Shown here: positions 18,044 to 26,821 of the stretch, piece after piece | How the letters are laid out: every line of letters starts with the position of its first letter | Numbering within the stretch: position 1 is the stretch's first letter | Assembly: GCA_017534445.1 (NCBI GenBank) | Contig: JAFXWC010000041.1 | Coordinates: 41,486-105,485 of the forward strand | Length of the DNA: 64,000 bases | Source: Treponema sp. | GTDB lineage: Bacteria > Spirochaetota > Spirochaetia > Treponematales > Treponemataceae | Direction: 5' to 3' | The notes under the pieces: model-generated | The model's database searches: none | The model's input: the letters and a program-made list of their open reading frames with translations, nothing else | What the model was told of the DNA's origin: nothing | Program-made: the position numbers and the translations under genes

Positions 18044-19288
18044 CTAAATTTTTATTTTTCCAAGGAATAAATCAACTGCATTTATGTGATGGACACCTTC
18101 CTGTTGATCTGGATACTTGTCTAACGAAATGATATAGCGCGGATAACCATCCTTTATGCTTCTAAAAGGCCGATACTCACGTTCTTTTATTTTTTCTGTG
18201 GCTTTATCATCTTCGCCATGCAATGTATATGCAACCTGAACATAAGCATATGATTGATTCTTATCTCGAACAATGAAATCACATTCAAAACTACCAATTA
18301 TTCCTACGCTAACTACATATTCATGACTCCTCAAATACAGATAAACAAGATTTTCAAGAGTTGGTCCATAACTCCTACGATTATCAGTATTTGTTGAAAA
18401 ATATATTGCCATATCTGCAAGATAATATTTTTGCTCACGCTTGATTGATTTTTTGCTTTTCAAATCAAAACGGTTACATTCATAAATAATTTTTGCTTTT
18501 TGTAAATCTTCAATGTACCCCCGGACAGTACTTGGCTTTGTTGAAAAACCTTCAGACTTCAAGCAGCTGATTAGATTTGAAATTGAAAATGGAGCTGAAA
18601 AATTATTGATCAAAAAACTTTGGACCCGCTCATAGACAGCAATATTTGAAATTCGTTTTCTAGTTTTTACATCTTTTTCAAAAATCTCACCAATTATTCC
18701 ACGAGTATATGTCTGCCGCGCATTTATATCTGGAAACTCCAGCGTTTTTGGAAATCCGCCATTTAAAATATATTCATTAAATTCCTCTTCAATGTCGGAA
18801 TCAATTATAAGCTTGAAGAATTTTTTCATCTCAATGAATTCATAAAAATCCAAAGGAAAAGTTTCAAAAGAAAGATATCGTCCTGTAAGCTTTGTGGTAA
18901 TCTCATCACTCAAAAGATAGGAATTTGAACCAGTAAGAAAAACTGAAAAACCTTCTTCGGCATACGACTGAACTACGCTTTCAAAGTGCTTTACATTCTG
19001 AACTTCATCAATGAAAAGATAATGAAATCCTTCTTCTGTAATTAATGATTCGATTTTTTCTTCAAGCTGTTCAGCAGTTTTTATATTCTTAAATCCACGC
19101 TTGTCTAAAGGAAGATATATGATTTTGGATTCTTCGACACCCCTTTTGTAAAGTTCGTTGATTACAGCTTTTAATATAAATGATTTTCCACAACGTCGTA
19201 TACCTGTTATGACTTTTACAACATCCGAATCATAAAAAGGCCTGAGCCTAGCCAGATATTTTTCGCGCGAATAAACCTTACTGAACAT
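18044..19288 (-). CDS. AAA ATPase with C-terminal DUF4143
   Basis: 414 residues. Walker A GIRRCGKS (about 29-36) and Walker B YLFIDEVQN (about 90-98) in an AAA_14 domain, then a winged-helix-like region and the DUF4143 end with FECDFIVRDK, a nuclease-like D-E(V)xK-style element. These ATPases are common, often horizontally acquired, and poorly understood. The gene is more AT-rich than the SPFH and permease genes around it, consistent with transfer. AAGGAG lies 11 nt before the ATG. Confidence 0.85.
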   Translation of the reverse strand: MFSKVYSREKYLARLRPFYDSDVVKVITGIRRCGKSFILKAVINELYKRGVEESKIIYLPLDKRGFKNIKTAEQLEEKIESLITEEGFHYLFIDEVQNVKHFESVVQSYAEEGFSVFLTGSNSYLLSDEITTKLTGRYLSFETFPLDFYEFIEMKKFFKLIIDSDIEEEFNEYILNGGFPKTLEFPDINARQTYTRGIIGEIFEKDVKTRKRISNIAVYERVQSFLINNFSAPFSISNLISCLKSEGFSTKPSTVRGYIEDLQKAKIIYECNRFDLKSKKSIKREQKYYLADMAIYFSTNTDNRRSYGPTLENLVYLYLRSHEYVVSVGIIGSFECDFIVRDKNQSYAYVQVAYTLHGEDDKATEKIKEREYRPFRSIKDGYPRYIISLDKYPDQQEGVHHINAVDLFLGKIKI

Positions 19289-19336
19289 AAAAGCTATAAC
19301 TCCTTATAAAGAATTATAGCACATAAATCGCATTTT

Positions 19337-19375
19337 AGGGTACTATTTTTTAATATTTTTTGATTTTAGTACCCT
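19337..19375. promoter_or_regulatory. Inverted repeat upstream of the AAA ATPase gene
   Basis: AGGGTACTA (19337-19345) and TAGTACCCT (19367-19375) flank an AT-rich spacer and lie upstream of the gene's TATAAT. Could be an operator or the remnant ends of an insertion; no further evidence. Confidence 0.35.
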
Positions 19376-19499
19376 GAACCGCACATTTACACAACAAACT
19401 TTTTGGATTGGCAATGATGTCCTTTGACCCTCTGTTTTTACCATTAACGGCATTCGGTATGTAGGCTGGCGCGACTGGGACAGTTTGACATAAAAAGTA

Positions 19500-20171
19500 C
19501 TAATCCCAGGAAGCAGAGGCATCCCCGGTGATGGGGATTTGGGGCCCTAGGTATTTGGGTTTGGTGTGGAAGGTTATGTCAAGGAAGGCTTTTACGCGGG
19601 CGAGGGATTCGCGGAGGCGCCAGGAGTTTTTTGTGCGCGGGTGGTAGGGCAGGACTTCGGGGGCTTCGTAGGCTACGGCATCAAGGCCAAGCTTTCGGGC
19701 AAGGTAGACTGCACGGGGGGCAAATGTTTTTTGGGTTACGATTACGCAGTCTTTTACGCAGAAGATGTCGCGGGCGCGGTACATTGTTTCGTAGGTGGAA
19801 AAGCCTGCGTGGTCAAGGAAGATGTCGCTTTCTTCTACGGTGTAATACTGGCACATGAAATTTTTTATGCCGTTTACTTCGTCGTAGTTTTTGCGGCCGT
19901 GGTCTCCGCTTACAAGGTAGCGGCTGGCCTTTTGATTGTGAACGAGGTTTACTGCGGCTTCAAGCCTGTCGCGGACAACATGGGAAACTGTGGTTTTGTA
20001 AACTTTTGCACCGGGAATGATTACCGTGTATTTTTGCGGAAGTGATGAAAGGTCGTGGTAGACAAAGCCTTTTGTGGAGCGAATCATGTAGACGTTAACG
20101 GAGATGCAGAAAATTGCGGTGAAAAAAAAGAGCGCAGCTGATGCGATTAGAAAGAATTTTAACTTTTTCAT
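19500..20171 (-). CDS. SanA/YdcF-like DUF218 membrane-anchored protein
   Basis: 223 residues: one N-terminal membrane helix (about 5-27), then a DUF218 domain with VIIPGAKVYK, a conserved R-D-R-L helix, SGDHG and a TYETMYRARDIF region. SanA-type proteins affect envelope permeability; the biochemical reaction is unknown. Located outside the cytoplasmic membrane by topology. Confidence 0.82.
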   Translation of the reverse strand: MKKLKFFLIASAALFFFTAIFCISVNVYMIRSTKGFVYHDLSSLPQKYTVIIPGAKVYKTTVSHVVRDRLEAAVNLVHNQKASRYLVSGDHGRKNYDEVNGIKNFMCQYYTVEESDIFLDHAGFSTYETMYRARDIFCVKDCVIVTQKTFAPRAVYLARKLGLDAVAYEAPEVLPYHPRTKNSWRLRESLARVKAFLDITFHTKPKYLGPQIPITGDASASWD

Positions 20172-20557
20172 ATTTACCTATTTTATTTTATAGAGTGCTG
20201 TCAAATAAGTTCATTGCATAGAGTCATTTCGAACACTACGCCACTTTGCACGCACCTGCTACAAAGTGTGTTTCGGAATCCCTGTAATACATATAAAACA
20301 GTTGCTGAATCAAGTTCAGCATGACCGATTTTTTTTGACCAGCCACTGACCAGTTTTTATACGGCAAAGGCACAATATTTCTTTAGCGCGACAAATGCCG
20401 GTAAAAAAAGCAAGCACGGCAGGGATTGTAGGGACCCGCCGCAGGCGGGTTGCGAAAGCAATGGAGCCGAAAGGCGGCTCTCGCAACGAAGTTTCAAGCG
20501 ACCCCGGAAAGCCCCTAGCAAAAGAAAGTGCCGCAAGAAAGAAAATATAAAAAGACT
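20172..20557. other. Gene-free gap with repeats
   Basis: Contains a perfect small hairpin (TGCTGAA 20303-20309 with TTCAGCA 20315-20321, followed by a T-run) and a type-1 repeat copy. No supported gene. Confidence 0.6.
20414..20516 (+). repeat. Type-1 dispersed repeat, copy 3
   Basis: GGGATTGTAGGGACCCGCC, a CCCGC-CGCA-GGCGGG hairpin, CAATGGAGCC and a closing ACCCCGGAAAGC match the family. Confidence 0.75.
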
Positions 20558-21883
20558 TTACTTGCAGGATTCAAAGATGATGTCTGCAAGGAAGATTACT
20601 GCAAGAGCCCATGTTACTACAGGAATTTCCTTTGCCTTTTTGCCCGCGCATTTTGCAATCACGTAGGAGATTACGCCCCATGCAATTCCCTTGGCGATTG
20701 AATAGGAGAATGGCATGACCATGATTGTGATGAATGCGGGAACACCTTCGGTTGGGTCTTTAAAGTCTATTTCCGTTACGGACTTCATCATGAGGAAGCC
20801 AACGAAGATAAGTGCAGGTGCGGTTGCGGCTGCCGGAATGATTGCGAAGAGCGGTGTAAGGAAGAGCGAGAGGAAGAACAATACCGCCGTAACAACGGAA
20901 GCAAGTCCTGTGCGTGCGCCTGCGGCAACAGCAGATGTTGACTCTACGAAAGATGTTACTGTTGAAGTTCCAAGACATGCGCCAACTACGGTTCCAACGG
21001 AGTCTGCCATCAAAGCGCCCTTTGCGTTGCGGATGTTTCCACTTGAATCCTTGAGGTTGCCCTGCTCTGCAATTCCCATCAAAGTTCCAAGGGTGTCGAA
21101 CATGTCTGTAAAGAGGAAGGTTATCATAACGACGATGAATTTTAATATCATGCCGCTTGAAGAAAATGCCTCGCCGAATGCAAAGTGGAAGAGGTGTGGT
21201 TCTGCCGGTGTGGAGAAAGGCGTCCAGTCTTTTGCAACACTTGTTACGCCAAAAGGAATTCCGATTATTGTGGTAAGGGCAATTGCAATGAGGATTGAGC
21301 CCGGTACCTTTAGGATAAAGAGCACGATTGTAATTACAAGGCCAATTATTGCAACTGTTGCGCTTGCATTATCTGCTGTAAAGTTTACAAAGCCAACCGG
21401 TGTTCCCAAGTTGGTCTTAACGATTCCGGCATTTACAAGACCGATGATTGTGATAAAGAGGCCGATTCCGACGGACACAGCTTTTTTGAGTCCAGTAGGA
21501 ATTGACTTTATGATTGCTTCGCGGACACCAAAAAGCGAAAGAAGGATAAAGATGATTCCTTCCACAAGGACAGCCGTAAGTGCAAAGGCTGCGGAACAAC
21601 CCATTCCTGCGCAAACAGTGTAGGTAAAGAATGCGTTAAGTCCAAGGCCAGGTGCAAGGGCAACAGGAAGGTTTGCAAGGAATGCCATTACAAGCGTTGC
21701 AATGCCGGCTGCGACTGCGGTTGCCGTAAAGACAGAGTTCCAGTTAAGGCCTGTTATGTCGTTTGCAAGAATGTTTGGGTTCACGGACAGAATGTAAGCC
21801 ATTGCCAAGAAGGTTGTAATACCGCCGATGATTTCGCGGCTTACAGTCGTACCGTTTTCCTTCAACTTAAAAAAATTGTTCAT
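20558..21883 (-). CDS. NCS2-family (AzgA-type) purine permease
   Basis: 441-residue membrane protein of the hypoxanthine/guanine/adenine permease group. Signatures: EIIGGITTFLAMAYILSVNP at the N-terminus, GLGLNAFFTYTVC, and MFDTLGTLMGIAEQG in the later conserved helix-loop, with GTSTVTSFVESTSAVAAGARTG. Imports purine bases with protons. GGAGGAAATAG supports the start. It follows the EF-G gene on the opposite... same strand ordering is permease upstream, EF-G being transcribed towards it, with a 41-nt gap. Confidence 0.92.
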   Translation of the reverse strand: MNNFFKLKENGTTVSREIIGGITTFLAMAYILSVNPNILANDITGLNWNSVFTATAVAAGIATLVMAFLANLPVALAPGLGLNAFFTYTVCAGMGCSAAFALTAVLVEGIIFILLSLFGVREAIIKSIPTGLKKAVSVGIGLFITIIGLVNAGIVKTNLGTPVGFVNFTADNASATVAIIGLVITIVLFILKVPGSILIAIALTTIIGIPFGVTSVAKDWTPFSTPAEPHLFHFAFGEAFSSSGMILKFIVVMITFLFTDMFDTLGTLMGIAEQGNLKDSSGNIRNAKGALMADSVGTVVGACLGTSTVTSFVESTSAVAAGARTGLASVVTAVLFFLSLFLTPLFAIIPAAATAPALIFVGFLMMKSVTEIDFKDPTEGVPAFITIMVMPFSYSIAKGIAWGVISYVIAKCAGKKAKEIPVVTWALAVIFLADIIFESCK

Positions 21884-21924
21884 CTATTTCCTCCATATTA
21901 AAATGAATTACCTTGTTAAAGCCA

Positions 21925-23961
21925 TTAGGCCTTTTTCTTAAAGTGGCTGAATGCCATGCTAAAGCTTGCCCTACCCTGCGTAACAGAACGGAGGTTTGTG
22001 CTGAATCCGAACATCTTTGCCATTGGTGCCTGGGCGTGGATTATGTTGCCACCGGATTTTTCGTCCATGCTGCTTATCATTCCACCGCGCTGGGTAATCT
22101 GGCTCATCGCGTCTCCAACAAATTCAGAGGGGCTTTCTATGTCCACGTCCATGACCGGTTCAAGAAGCTCGGGGCTGGCTGCTGAACATGCCTTGTCAAA
22201 AGCTTCTGCGGCTGCGGCTTCAAAAGCGAATGTGGAAGCGGTAAGCGGGTTGTATTCAATGGCTGTAACGGTAACTGCAGTGTCTGCACAAGGATAGCCC
22301 ATCTTGATTCCTGAACCAAAGCAGTTTGTGATGCTCTGTTCAATGGCCTCAAAAATTTCTTCCGGTATTTCTGACGAATGCTTGACGGTGCAGGAGTAGC
22401 TGTTTCCGGCACCTGTTTCGCGAGGTTCAACGTGAATGGTAAGGCCTGCGGTGTTTTCTTTTCCTGCAAGTACGCGGCTGAATTCTTCCTTATAGTCTGC
22501 ACTGGCTGTAACGGCTTCGCGGTAAGTAACCTGGGGCGCGCCAACACGGCACTGGACCTTAAAGTCATCGCGGATTCTTGTAACAAGAACGTCCAGGTGG
22601 AGTTCTCCCATCCCGCTGATTACAAGCTGGCCTGTTTCCGCATCGTCGCGGGAGGTAAAGGTTGGGTCTTCCCTGCTAAGGATTTCAAGAGTCTCGTTAA
22701 GCTTGTCCCGGTCGCTCATGGTCTCTGGTTCTATTGCAATGGAGATGACAGGCTCGGGGAATTTTACGTTCTCCAGCAGAACAGGGAAACCTTCGCTGCA
22801 AAGTGTGTCGCCCGTCTGTGAAACCTTAAGGCCAACAAATACGGCTATGTCTCCGGCAGAAACGCTGTCCATCTGCTCCATGCGGTTTGCGTTTACGCGC
22901 AAAATGCGGTTGATTCTTTCGCGCTTTTTCTTGCTTGCGTTAAAGACCTGCATTCCTGTTGTAATCTTTCCTGCGTACATGCGGACAAAGCAGAGGATTC
23001 CCATCTGGGGGTCAAACTGGATTTTGAACACAAGGCCAACCGGAAACTTTGCGTCTTCCTTGCATTCAATGCTGGTTTCTTCTTCCACGTCCTTCTTTAC
23101 GTGGACAGCCTTTGCGGCAGGAATTTCGTCCGGGGATGGAAGATAGTCAACGACTGCATCAATAAGCGGCTGGACTCCCTGGTTGTGGCGGCTTGAACCG
23201 CAGAGGAAGGGAACCAGGGTGCGGTTTATGGTGCACTTTCTAAGCGCCGCCTTTAGTTCCTGAGTTGTAATCTCCTGGCCCTCAAGATATTTTTCGCCAA
23301 GGGCATCGTCATTGCTTGCAACTGCATCTATAAGCTTTTCGCGCCATTCATCCGCCAAAGCCTTGCGCTCATCTGCAATGTCGGTAACGTCAAATTTTTC
23401 GCCTTCGGATTCTGCATCCCAGCGGATTTCCTTCATGTTGAGCAGGTCAATTACGCCTTCAAAGTCCTGGCCTGCACCAATGGGGATTTCCAGTGCAACA
23501 ACCGGACACTTGAACTTTTCGTGAACGTCATTCATTGCGCCAAAAAAGTCTGCGCCAATTCTGTCCATCTTGTTCACAAAGCAAATGCGGGGAACATTGA
23601 ATTCATCTGCCTGCTTCCAAACCGTTTCCGTCTGGGGCTGAACCCAACCCACCGCGCAGATTACCGCAACGGCACCGTCCAGTACGCGGAGGGAACGCTC
23701 AACTTCTGCGGTAAAGTCCACGTGGCCGGGCGTGTCGATTATATTTATCTTGTAGCCTTTCCATTCGGTTGTAATGGCAGCAGAGGCAATCGTTATGCCG
23801 CGCTCCTGTTCCTGCTGCATAAAGTCCATGGTTGCAGCACCGTCGTCAATCTCGCCAATTCTGTGAATCTTTCCGGAATAATAAAGGATACGCTCCGTAG
23901 TAGTGGTCTTTCCGGCATCAATATGGGCCATAATGCCAATGTTTCGCATTTTGTCTAACAT
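21925..23961 (-). CDS. Elongation factor G paralogue, spirochaete type
   Basis: 678-residue translational GTPase. G1 AHIDAGKTTTTERI, G2 within QEQERGITIASAA, G3 DTPGHVDF, G4 NKMD; domains II-V follow, with SGMGELHLDV in domain III. Spirochaetes carry two EF-Gs: in Borrelia one translocates and the other only recycles ribosomes. The N-terminus (MRNIGIMAHIDAGK) fits the second type in my judgement, but this needs a tree. The ATG at 23961 is used with GGGGA upstream; an earlier TTG is in frame. The purine permease gene lies just upstream on the same strand's far side. Confidence 0.88.
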   Translation of the reverse strand: MLDKMRNIGIMAHIDAGKTTTTERILYYSGKIHRIGEIDDGAATMDFMQQEQERGITIASAAITTEWKGYKINIIDTPGHVDFTAEVERSLRVLDGAVAVICAVGWVQPQTETVWKQADEFNVPRICFVNKMDRIGADFFGAMNDVHEKFKCPVVALEIPIGAGQDFEGVIDLLNMKEIRWDAESEGEKFDVTDIADERKALADEWREKLIDAVASNDDALGEKYLEGQEITTQELKAALRKCTINRTLVPFLCGSSRHNQGVQPLIDAVVDYLPSPDEIPAAKAVHVKKDVEEETSIECKEDAKFPVGLVFKIQFDPQMGILCFVRMYAGKITTGMQVFNASKKKRERINRILRVNANRMEQMDSVSAGDIAVFVGLKVSQTGDTLCSEGFPVLLENVKFPEPVISIAIEPETMSDRDKLNETLEILSREDPTFTSRDDAETGQLVISGMGELHLDVLVTRIRDDFKVQCRVGAPQVTYREAVTASADYKEEFSRVLAGKENTAGLTIHVEPRETGAGNSYSCTVKHSSEIPEEIFEAIEQSITNCFGSGIKMGYPCADTAVTVTAIEYNPLTASTFAFEAAAAEAFDKACSAASPELLEPVMDVDIESPSEFVGDAMSQITQRGGMISSMDEKSGGNIIHAQAPMAKMFGFSTNLRSVTQGRASFSMAFSHFKKKA

Positions 23962-24051
23962 AATTTTCCCCAAGCAGTCTTACGCAAATAAAGGACAGGC
24001 CTAAGTATTTGACCGCTGCGTTGCATTTTGGAATTGTTCAGTTTATTGCAT

Positions 24052-24080
24052 ATTATATAGAAAAGAATGATTTTTAACAA
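24052..24080 (-). promoter_or_regulatory. Promoter of the EF-G paralogue
   Basis: TTGTTA (24075-24080), 17-nt spacer, TATAAT (24052-24057); an untranslated leader of about 85 nt follows. Confidence 0.7.
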
Positions 24081-24103
24081 CAGGAATTTTTCGCAGATTT
24101 AAG

Positions 24104-24175
24104 TGCTCGCTACTGGATTTGAACCAGTGACTTCCACCGTGTGAAGGTGGCACTCTACCGCTGAGTTAAGCGAGC
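24104..24175 (-). tRNA. tRNA-Val(CAC)
   Basis: The minus strand folds into a standard cloverleaf: acceptor GCTCGCT/AGCGAGC, D stem ACTC/GAGT, anticodon stem CCACC/GGTGG with loop TTCACAC (anticodon CAC, reading GUG), T stem ACTGG/CCAGT with loop TTCAAAT. The discriminator base is A and CCA is not encoded. It sits at one end of the Rhs cassette array. Confidence 0.96.
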
Positions 24176-24187
24176 AAGAATGTAGAA

Positions 24188-24216
24188 ATTATATATCCGT
24201 GGGGAATTTTTGTCAA
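24188..24216 (-). promoter_or_regulatory. Consensus promoter of tRNA-Val
   Basis: TTGACA (24211-24216), 17-nt spacer, TATAAT (24188-24193): both hexamers perfect, as expected for a stable RNA. Confidence 0.9.
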
Positions 24217-24277
24217 GAATACGATAACCTTCAGTCTTCAGGACGATACTCCAATTGCTCCACCATTCATTCCCCGG

Positions 24278-24382
24278 CTACAATCGGCCGCCATGCCTCT
24301 GCGCCACCACCCTTCCGGCCTTCCCTAACGGTCATCCCGCTTGCGCGGGACTAAAGGGCCTCCACGGTGGCGTAGGCTGATT
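24278..24382. repeat. Type-2 dispersed repeat, copy 1
   Basis: Shares CTACAATCGGC, CCCTTCCCTAACGGTCAT and CCACGGYGGCGTAGGCTG with a second copy near 59.8 kb; a variable hairpin (here CCCGC/GCGGG) lies between. No coding potential. Confidence 0.7.
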
Positions 24383-24384
24383 TT

Positions 24385-24476
24385 CTGTTTTCCCCCAACA
24401 AATACCTATTTGGCGGGGGAATGGGCGGTGTTTTTGGCAGCTGCAAAAACGCTATACATAGCGTTTTTCAATTGAC
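24385..24476 (-). repeat. Cassette junction repeat J1 (array end, no toxin attached)
   Basis: Terminal copy of the junction element. It contains the CAAATA-CC-TATTTG core inside a longer C5/G5-flanked inverted repeat (24389-24421), then TTTTTGGCAGCTGCAAAAA and AACGCTAT-ACAT-AGCGTT. It lacks the toxin leader found in the other copies, so it marks the downstream end of the array. Confidence 0.75.
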
Positions 24477-24585
24477 CCCCTCCTTTTTTATATAGGTTTT
24501 ATTGTTTCCTTAAAATTCTATCCAGTACCAGTCATACAGAACTGGTACTTTTTCTATTTTCAAAAATTTACCAATACTTCATTTT

Positions 24586-24954
24586 TCATCCCGTATATCC
24601 TAATGCAAGTATTTTCCCAGTTTTTTCTATAACAATATAAGGCCCTCCTCCACAAGTTTTAAATAATATATGAAATTTATTTCTACCCTCAAAAATCCAA
24701 TATTTATTATCTTGCAGCCTACAATCAAAAGACATAAATATAAGCGAAGAATATCCATATTTCTCCACAAAAATGTCTCTAGCTATTTTGTATGCCAATT
24801 CTTTTGTTTCAATTATCTCACAATCATTATCATTTTCAATACACAACGGAGGCAAAAAATCATACTGATTTTCAACTACCGGATGATAAAACATAAAAAA
24901 TGAAAGAGAAAAAATTATAATCCCTATAACAGAATACATAATTATATTTTTCAT
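24586..24954 (-). CDS. Membrane-anchored NTF2-fold-like immunity protein (cassette A)
   Basis: 122 residues: one N-terminal membrane segment (about 4-22), then a globular part with KELAYKIARDIFVEKYG, NKYWIFEG and a final GGGPYIVIEKTGKILALGYTG, which resembles the NTF2-fold immunity family linked to polymorphic toxins. The start codon directly follows the toxin stop, with GGAGG inside the toxin end. Inferred to neutralise toxin A outside the cytoplasmic membrane. Confidence 0.65.
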   Translation of the reverse strand: MKNIIMYSVIGIIIFSLSFFMFYHPVVENQYDFLPPLCIENDNDCEIIETKELAYKIARDIFVEKYGYSSLIFMSFDCRLQDNKYWIFEGRNKFHILFKTCGGGPYIVIEKTGKILALGYTG

Positions 24955-25602
24955 TTATTTACCTCCAAAAAAATAATATAATAATCGGGAGAATGGATTT
25001 GTAATTAACTCATTTTCTGGATACTGATTATAATCTTTTAAATTTGGAAATTTTTCATTTTTAAAAATTTCTATCGGATTTTTCTCAATACTGTAAGGTT
25101 TGGATGGATCATATTTTAACAAACCTCCATCACTCAATACTAAATAACTAACAACATTCTCCTCTTTTGCAACAATAAAATCAGTATCAGAGTAACGATC
25201 CATTTGGAATCCATTCGTATGAGTGTGTATCATTCCTACCTTTTTTTCTCCCATCAATGCCGATGGGTGTACGGAAGCCTTAAATCCTTTATTTGGAACA
25301 GTATAAAAATATTTATTATCTTTTATTTCATAAATAGATGCACCAAGTTCTCTATTGAGTCTTATTGAATCATCGTTATAAGTTTTTGCAAAATCTTTTG
25401 CAGCTTCATCAATAGATTCAAATAAATCTTCTGCATCCCTTCCATCCGGGTCTATATAGCGTACCGGGTTGTTGCCTGCGTAATGGAACAAACCGGCATT
25501 TGCTGGGACTAAAGCGGAATTCCTGCGGGATCCGGTGTGTCTGGATGCTAAAACCCAATTTTTTGAGGACTGTTTGTATTTTTCCCGGCAAGAATTTTCC
25601 AT
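24955..25602 (-). CDS. Orphan Rhs tip toxin A, JAMM/DUF4329-like
   Basis: 215 residues. Residues 1-55 are the shared cassette leader ending GLFHYAGNNPVRYIDPDGR, the motif just before the variable toxin in Rhs proteins. The variable part has EYG-like RELGASIYEI, HTHTNGF and a later YSDTD, giving HxH and SxxD elements of a JAMM-type metalloprotease, and LSDGGLLKYDPSK as in DUF4329 domains. The Rhs shell and autoprotease are absent, so it is a displaced tip and not a full Rhs. Translation could start at its own ATG, with TAGGA 7 nt upstream. Toxicity is inferred. Confidence 0.7.
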   Translation of the reverse strand: MENSCREKYKQSSKNWVLASRHTGSRRNSALVPANAGLFHYAGNNPVRYIDPDGRDAEDLFESIDEAAKDFAKTYNDDSIRLNRELGASIYEIKDNKYFYTVPNKGFKASVHPSALMGEKKVGMIHTHTNGFQMDRYSDTDFIVAKEENVVSYLVLSDGGLLKYDPSKPYSIEKNPIEIFKNEKFPNLKDYNQYPENELITNPFSRLLYYFFGGK

Positions 25603-25760
25603 TTTTTGTTCCTAAACTCCTCTTCTTACAAAATTTTTACTGCAAACTGCCCCAAAAATGGGGCAATTTCCGCGTTTCCCCATCAAATACCTATTTGGCG
25701 GGGGAAACAGGGGGTGATACCTGTTTCACAAAAACACTAAATGTGGGGTGGAGAAAGAAT
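25603..25760 (-). repeat. Cassette junction repeat J2
   Basis: Non-coding element before toxin A. Minus-strand order: short hairpins, the CAAATA-GG-TATTTG core with C/G-rich flanks, GCCCC-ATTTTT-GGGGC hairpin, then GAGGAGTTTAGGAAC and the ATG. Shared with J3-J5 and less closely with J6 and J7. Confidence 0.75.
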
Positions 25761-25777
25761 TTAGTTATGTTTACAAA

Positions 25778-26262
25778 CTACTTCGCAAACATTAACGATT
25801 CGAATTCTCCGTCATCCTTAAACTCTTCAAAAATTAAATTAGTAGATTCGGAAGAAAGATGACTACTTACTAAAATCTTATATCTACAAAATTTATAAGC
25901 ATTGAGTGTATTTATTGCATTTTTATTGTCTCCATTCAGCAAGTAATAAAAGCATAGATACTTGTTAAATTTTTCAAGAACATAAAAATCATTGCAATCT
26001 AAAATATACACATCATTAATCATTTCTACACAAAATTGCCTTAAGAGTTCCTTGCACTTCTCCGCATCACCAAGACTATAAAAGAGCAATTTTGAATAAA
26101 AAAACTTTCTTACAACATCATCAAAATCAATATTGCCATGCAGACAACTTTCTATTGTTTTTTTGCACAAATCTTTTTCTGAACTCTGGCAAAAAAGAAT
26201 GTCAATAATTAAAAGCTTTTCATAAAGTTCCAGTCCATCCGTACCAAAAAGTCTCTTTATAT
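25778..26262 (-). CDS. Second half of cassette B partner protein, reached by a frame change
   Basis: The reading frame continues from the upstream TPR-like lipoprotein in the -1 frame after A AAA AAG. No ATG with a ribosome site begins it; only a TTG lies near. The sequence is helical, ending FDDGEFESLMFAK in style, and continues the same repeat-like pattern. It is best seen as the C-terminal part of one protein of about 345 residues, made either by programmed -1 frameshifting or broken by one indel. Confidence 0.5.
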
Positions 26263-26805
26263 AATCTTCTGAAACTTTTTTTCTGAATATAGTTTGCAAA
26301 ACTCTTCTAAATAAACAGATTCGTTTATTGAATATTTTGATTTAAAATCATCGTAGTCAAATTCTCCTAGTTTACAAAGAAGCAAAGCAAGCCATAAATT
26401 TACTTTTTTATTATCCAAGGATTCTTTTGTTTTGTAAAGCTGACTTGCCTTGATAAAATTTTCTCTTGCTTTTTCATATTCTGCTATATCAAAATACATT
26501 TTTCCCATATTAAAGTAATAATCAGGGATATCCTTTGAAAAGGTAATAGCAATATCTAAATTCTCTATAGCTTCGCGTGTATATCTCTTTGATTTTTCAT
26601 ATAGCGAAACACCATAATAGTAATAATACCAATCTGTTTTTTGGCTACGCTTTATTTTACTGTTTTCTAGCAAATCAATAACCTTTTCAAATTTTTTCTG
26701 TTCAAACAAACTCTTTGCCTCATAAAACTCAGAAGGATACGTTATCTTTATCTTGCAACCAACAAAAAGAAACAGAAAAATACTTAGGCATTTTAAAAAT
26801 CTCAT
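26257..26805 (-). CDS. TPR-like lipoprotein, candidate immunity protein (cassette B)
   Basis: The start at 26805 gives a lipoprotein signal (FLFLFVGC, Cys17) and AGGA just upstream; it lies 17 nt after the toxin stop. The mature part has TPR-like helices (FYEAKSLFEQKKFEKVIDLL, PDYYFNMGKMYFDIAEYEKA). The frame ends at 26257 shortly after a GAA AAA AAG TTT stretch, where a -1 shift joins it to the next segment. Probably the envelope-located antidote of toxin B. Confidence 0.6.
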   Translation of the reverse strand: MRFLKCLSIFLFLFVGCKIKITYPSEFYEAKSLFEQKKFEKVIDLLENSKIKRSQKTDWYYYYYGVSLYEKSKRYTREAIENLDIAITFSKDIPDYYFNMGKMYFDIAEYEKARENFIKASQLYKTKESLDNKKVNLWLALLLCKLGEFDYDDFKSKYSINESVYLEEFCKLYSEKKFQKII

Positions 26806-26821
26806 ATTCCTAACACTCCTC

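Noticed and set aside
20558..21924. Purine riboswitch upstream of the permease
   Set aside because: The gap upstream is only 41 nt to the EF-G stop and shows only a ribosome site.
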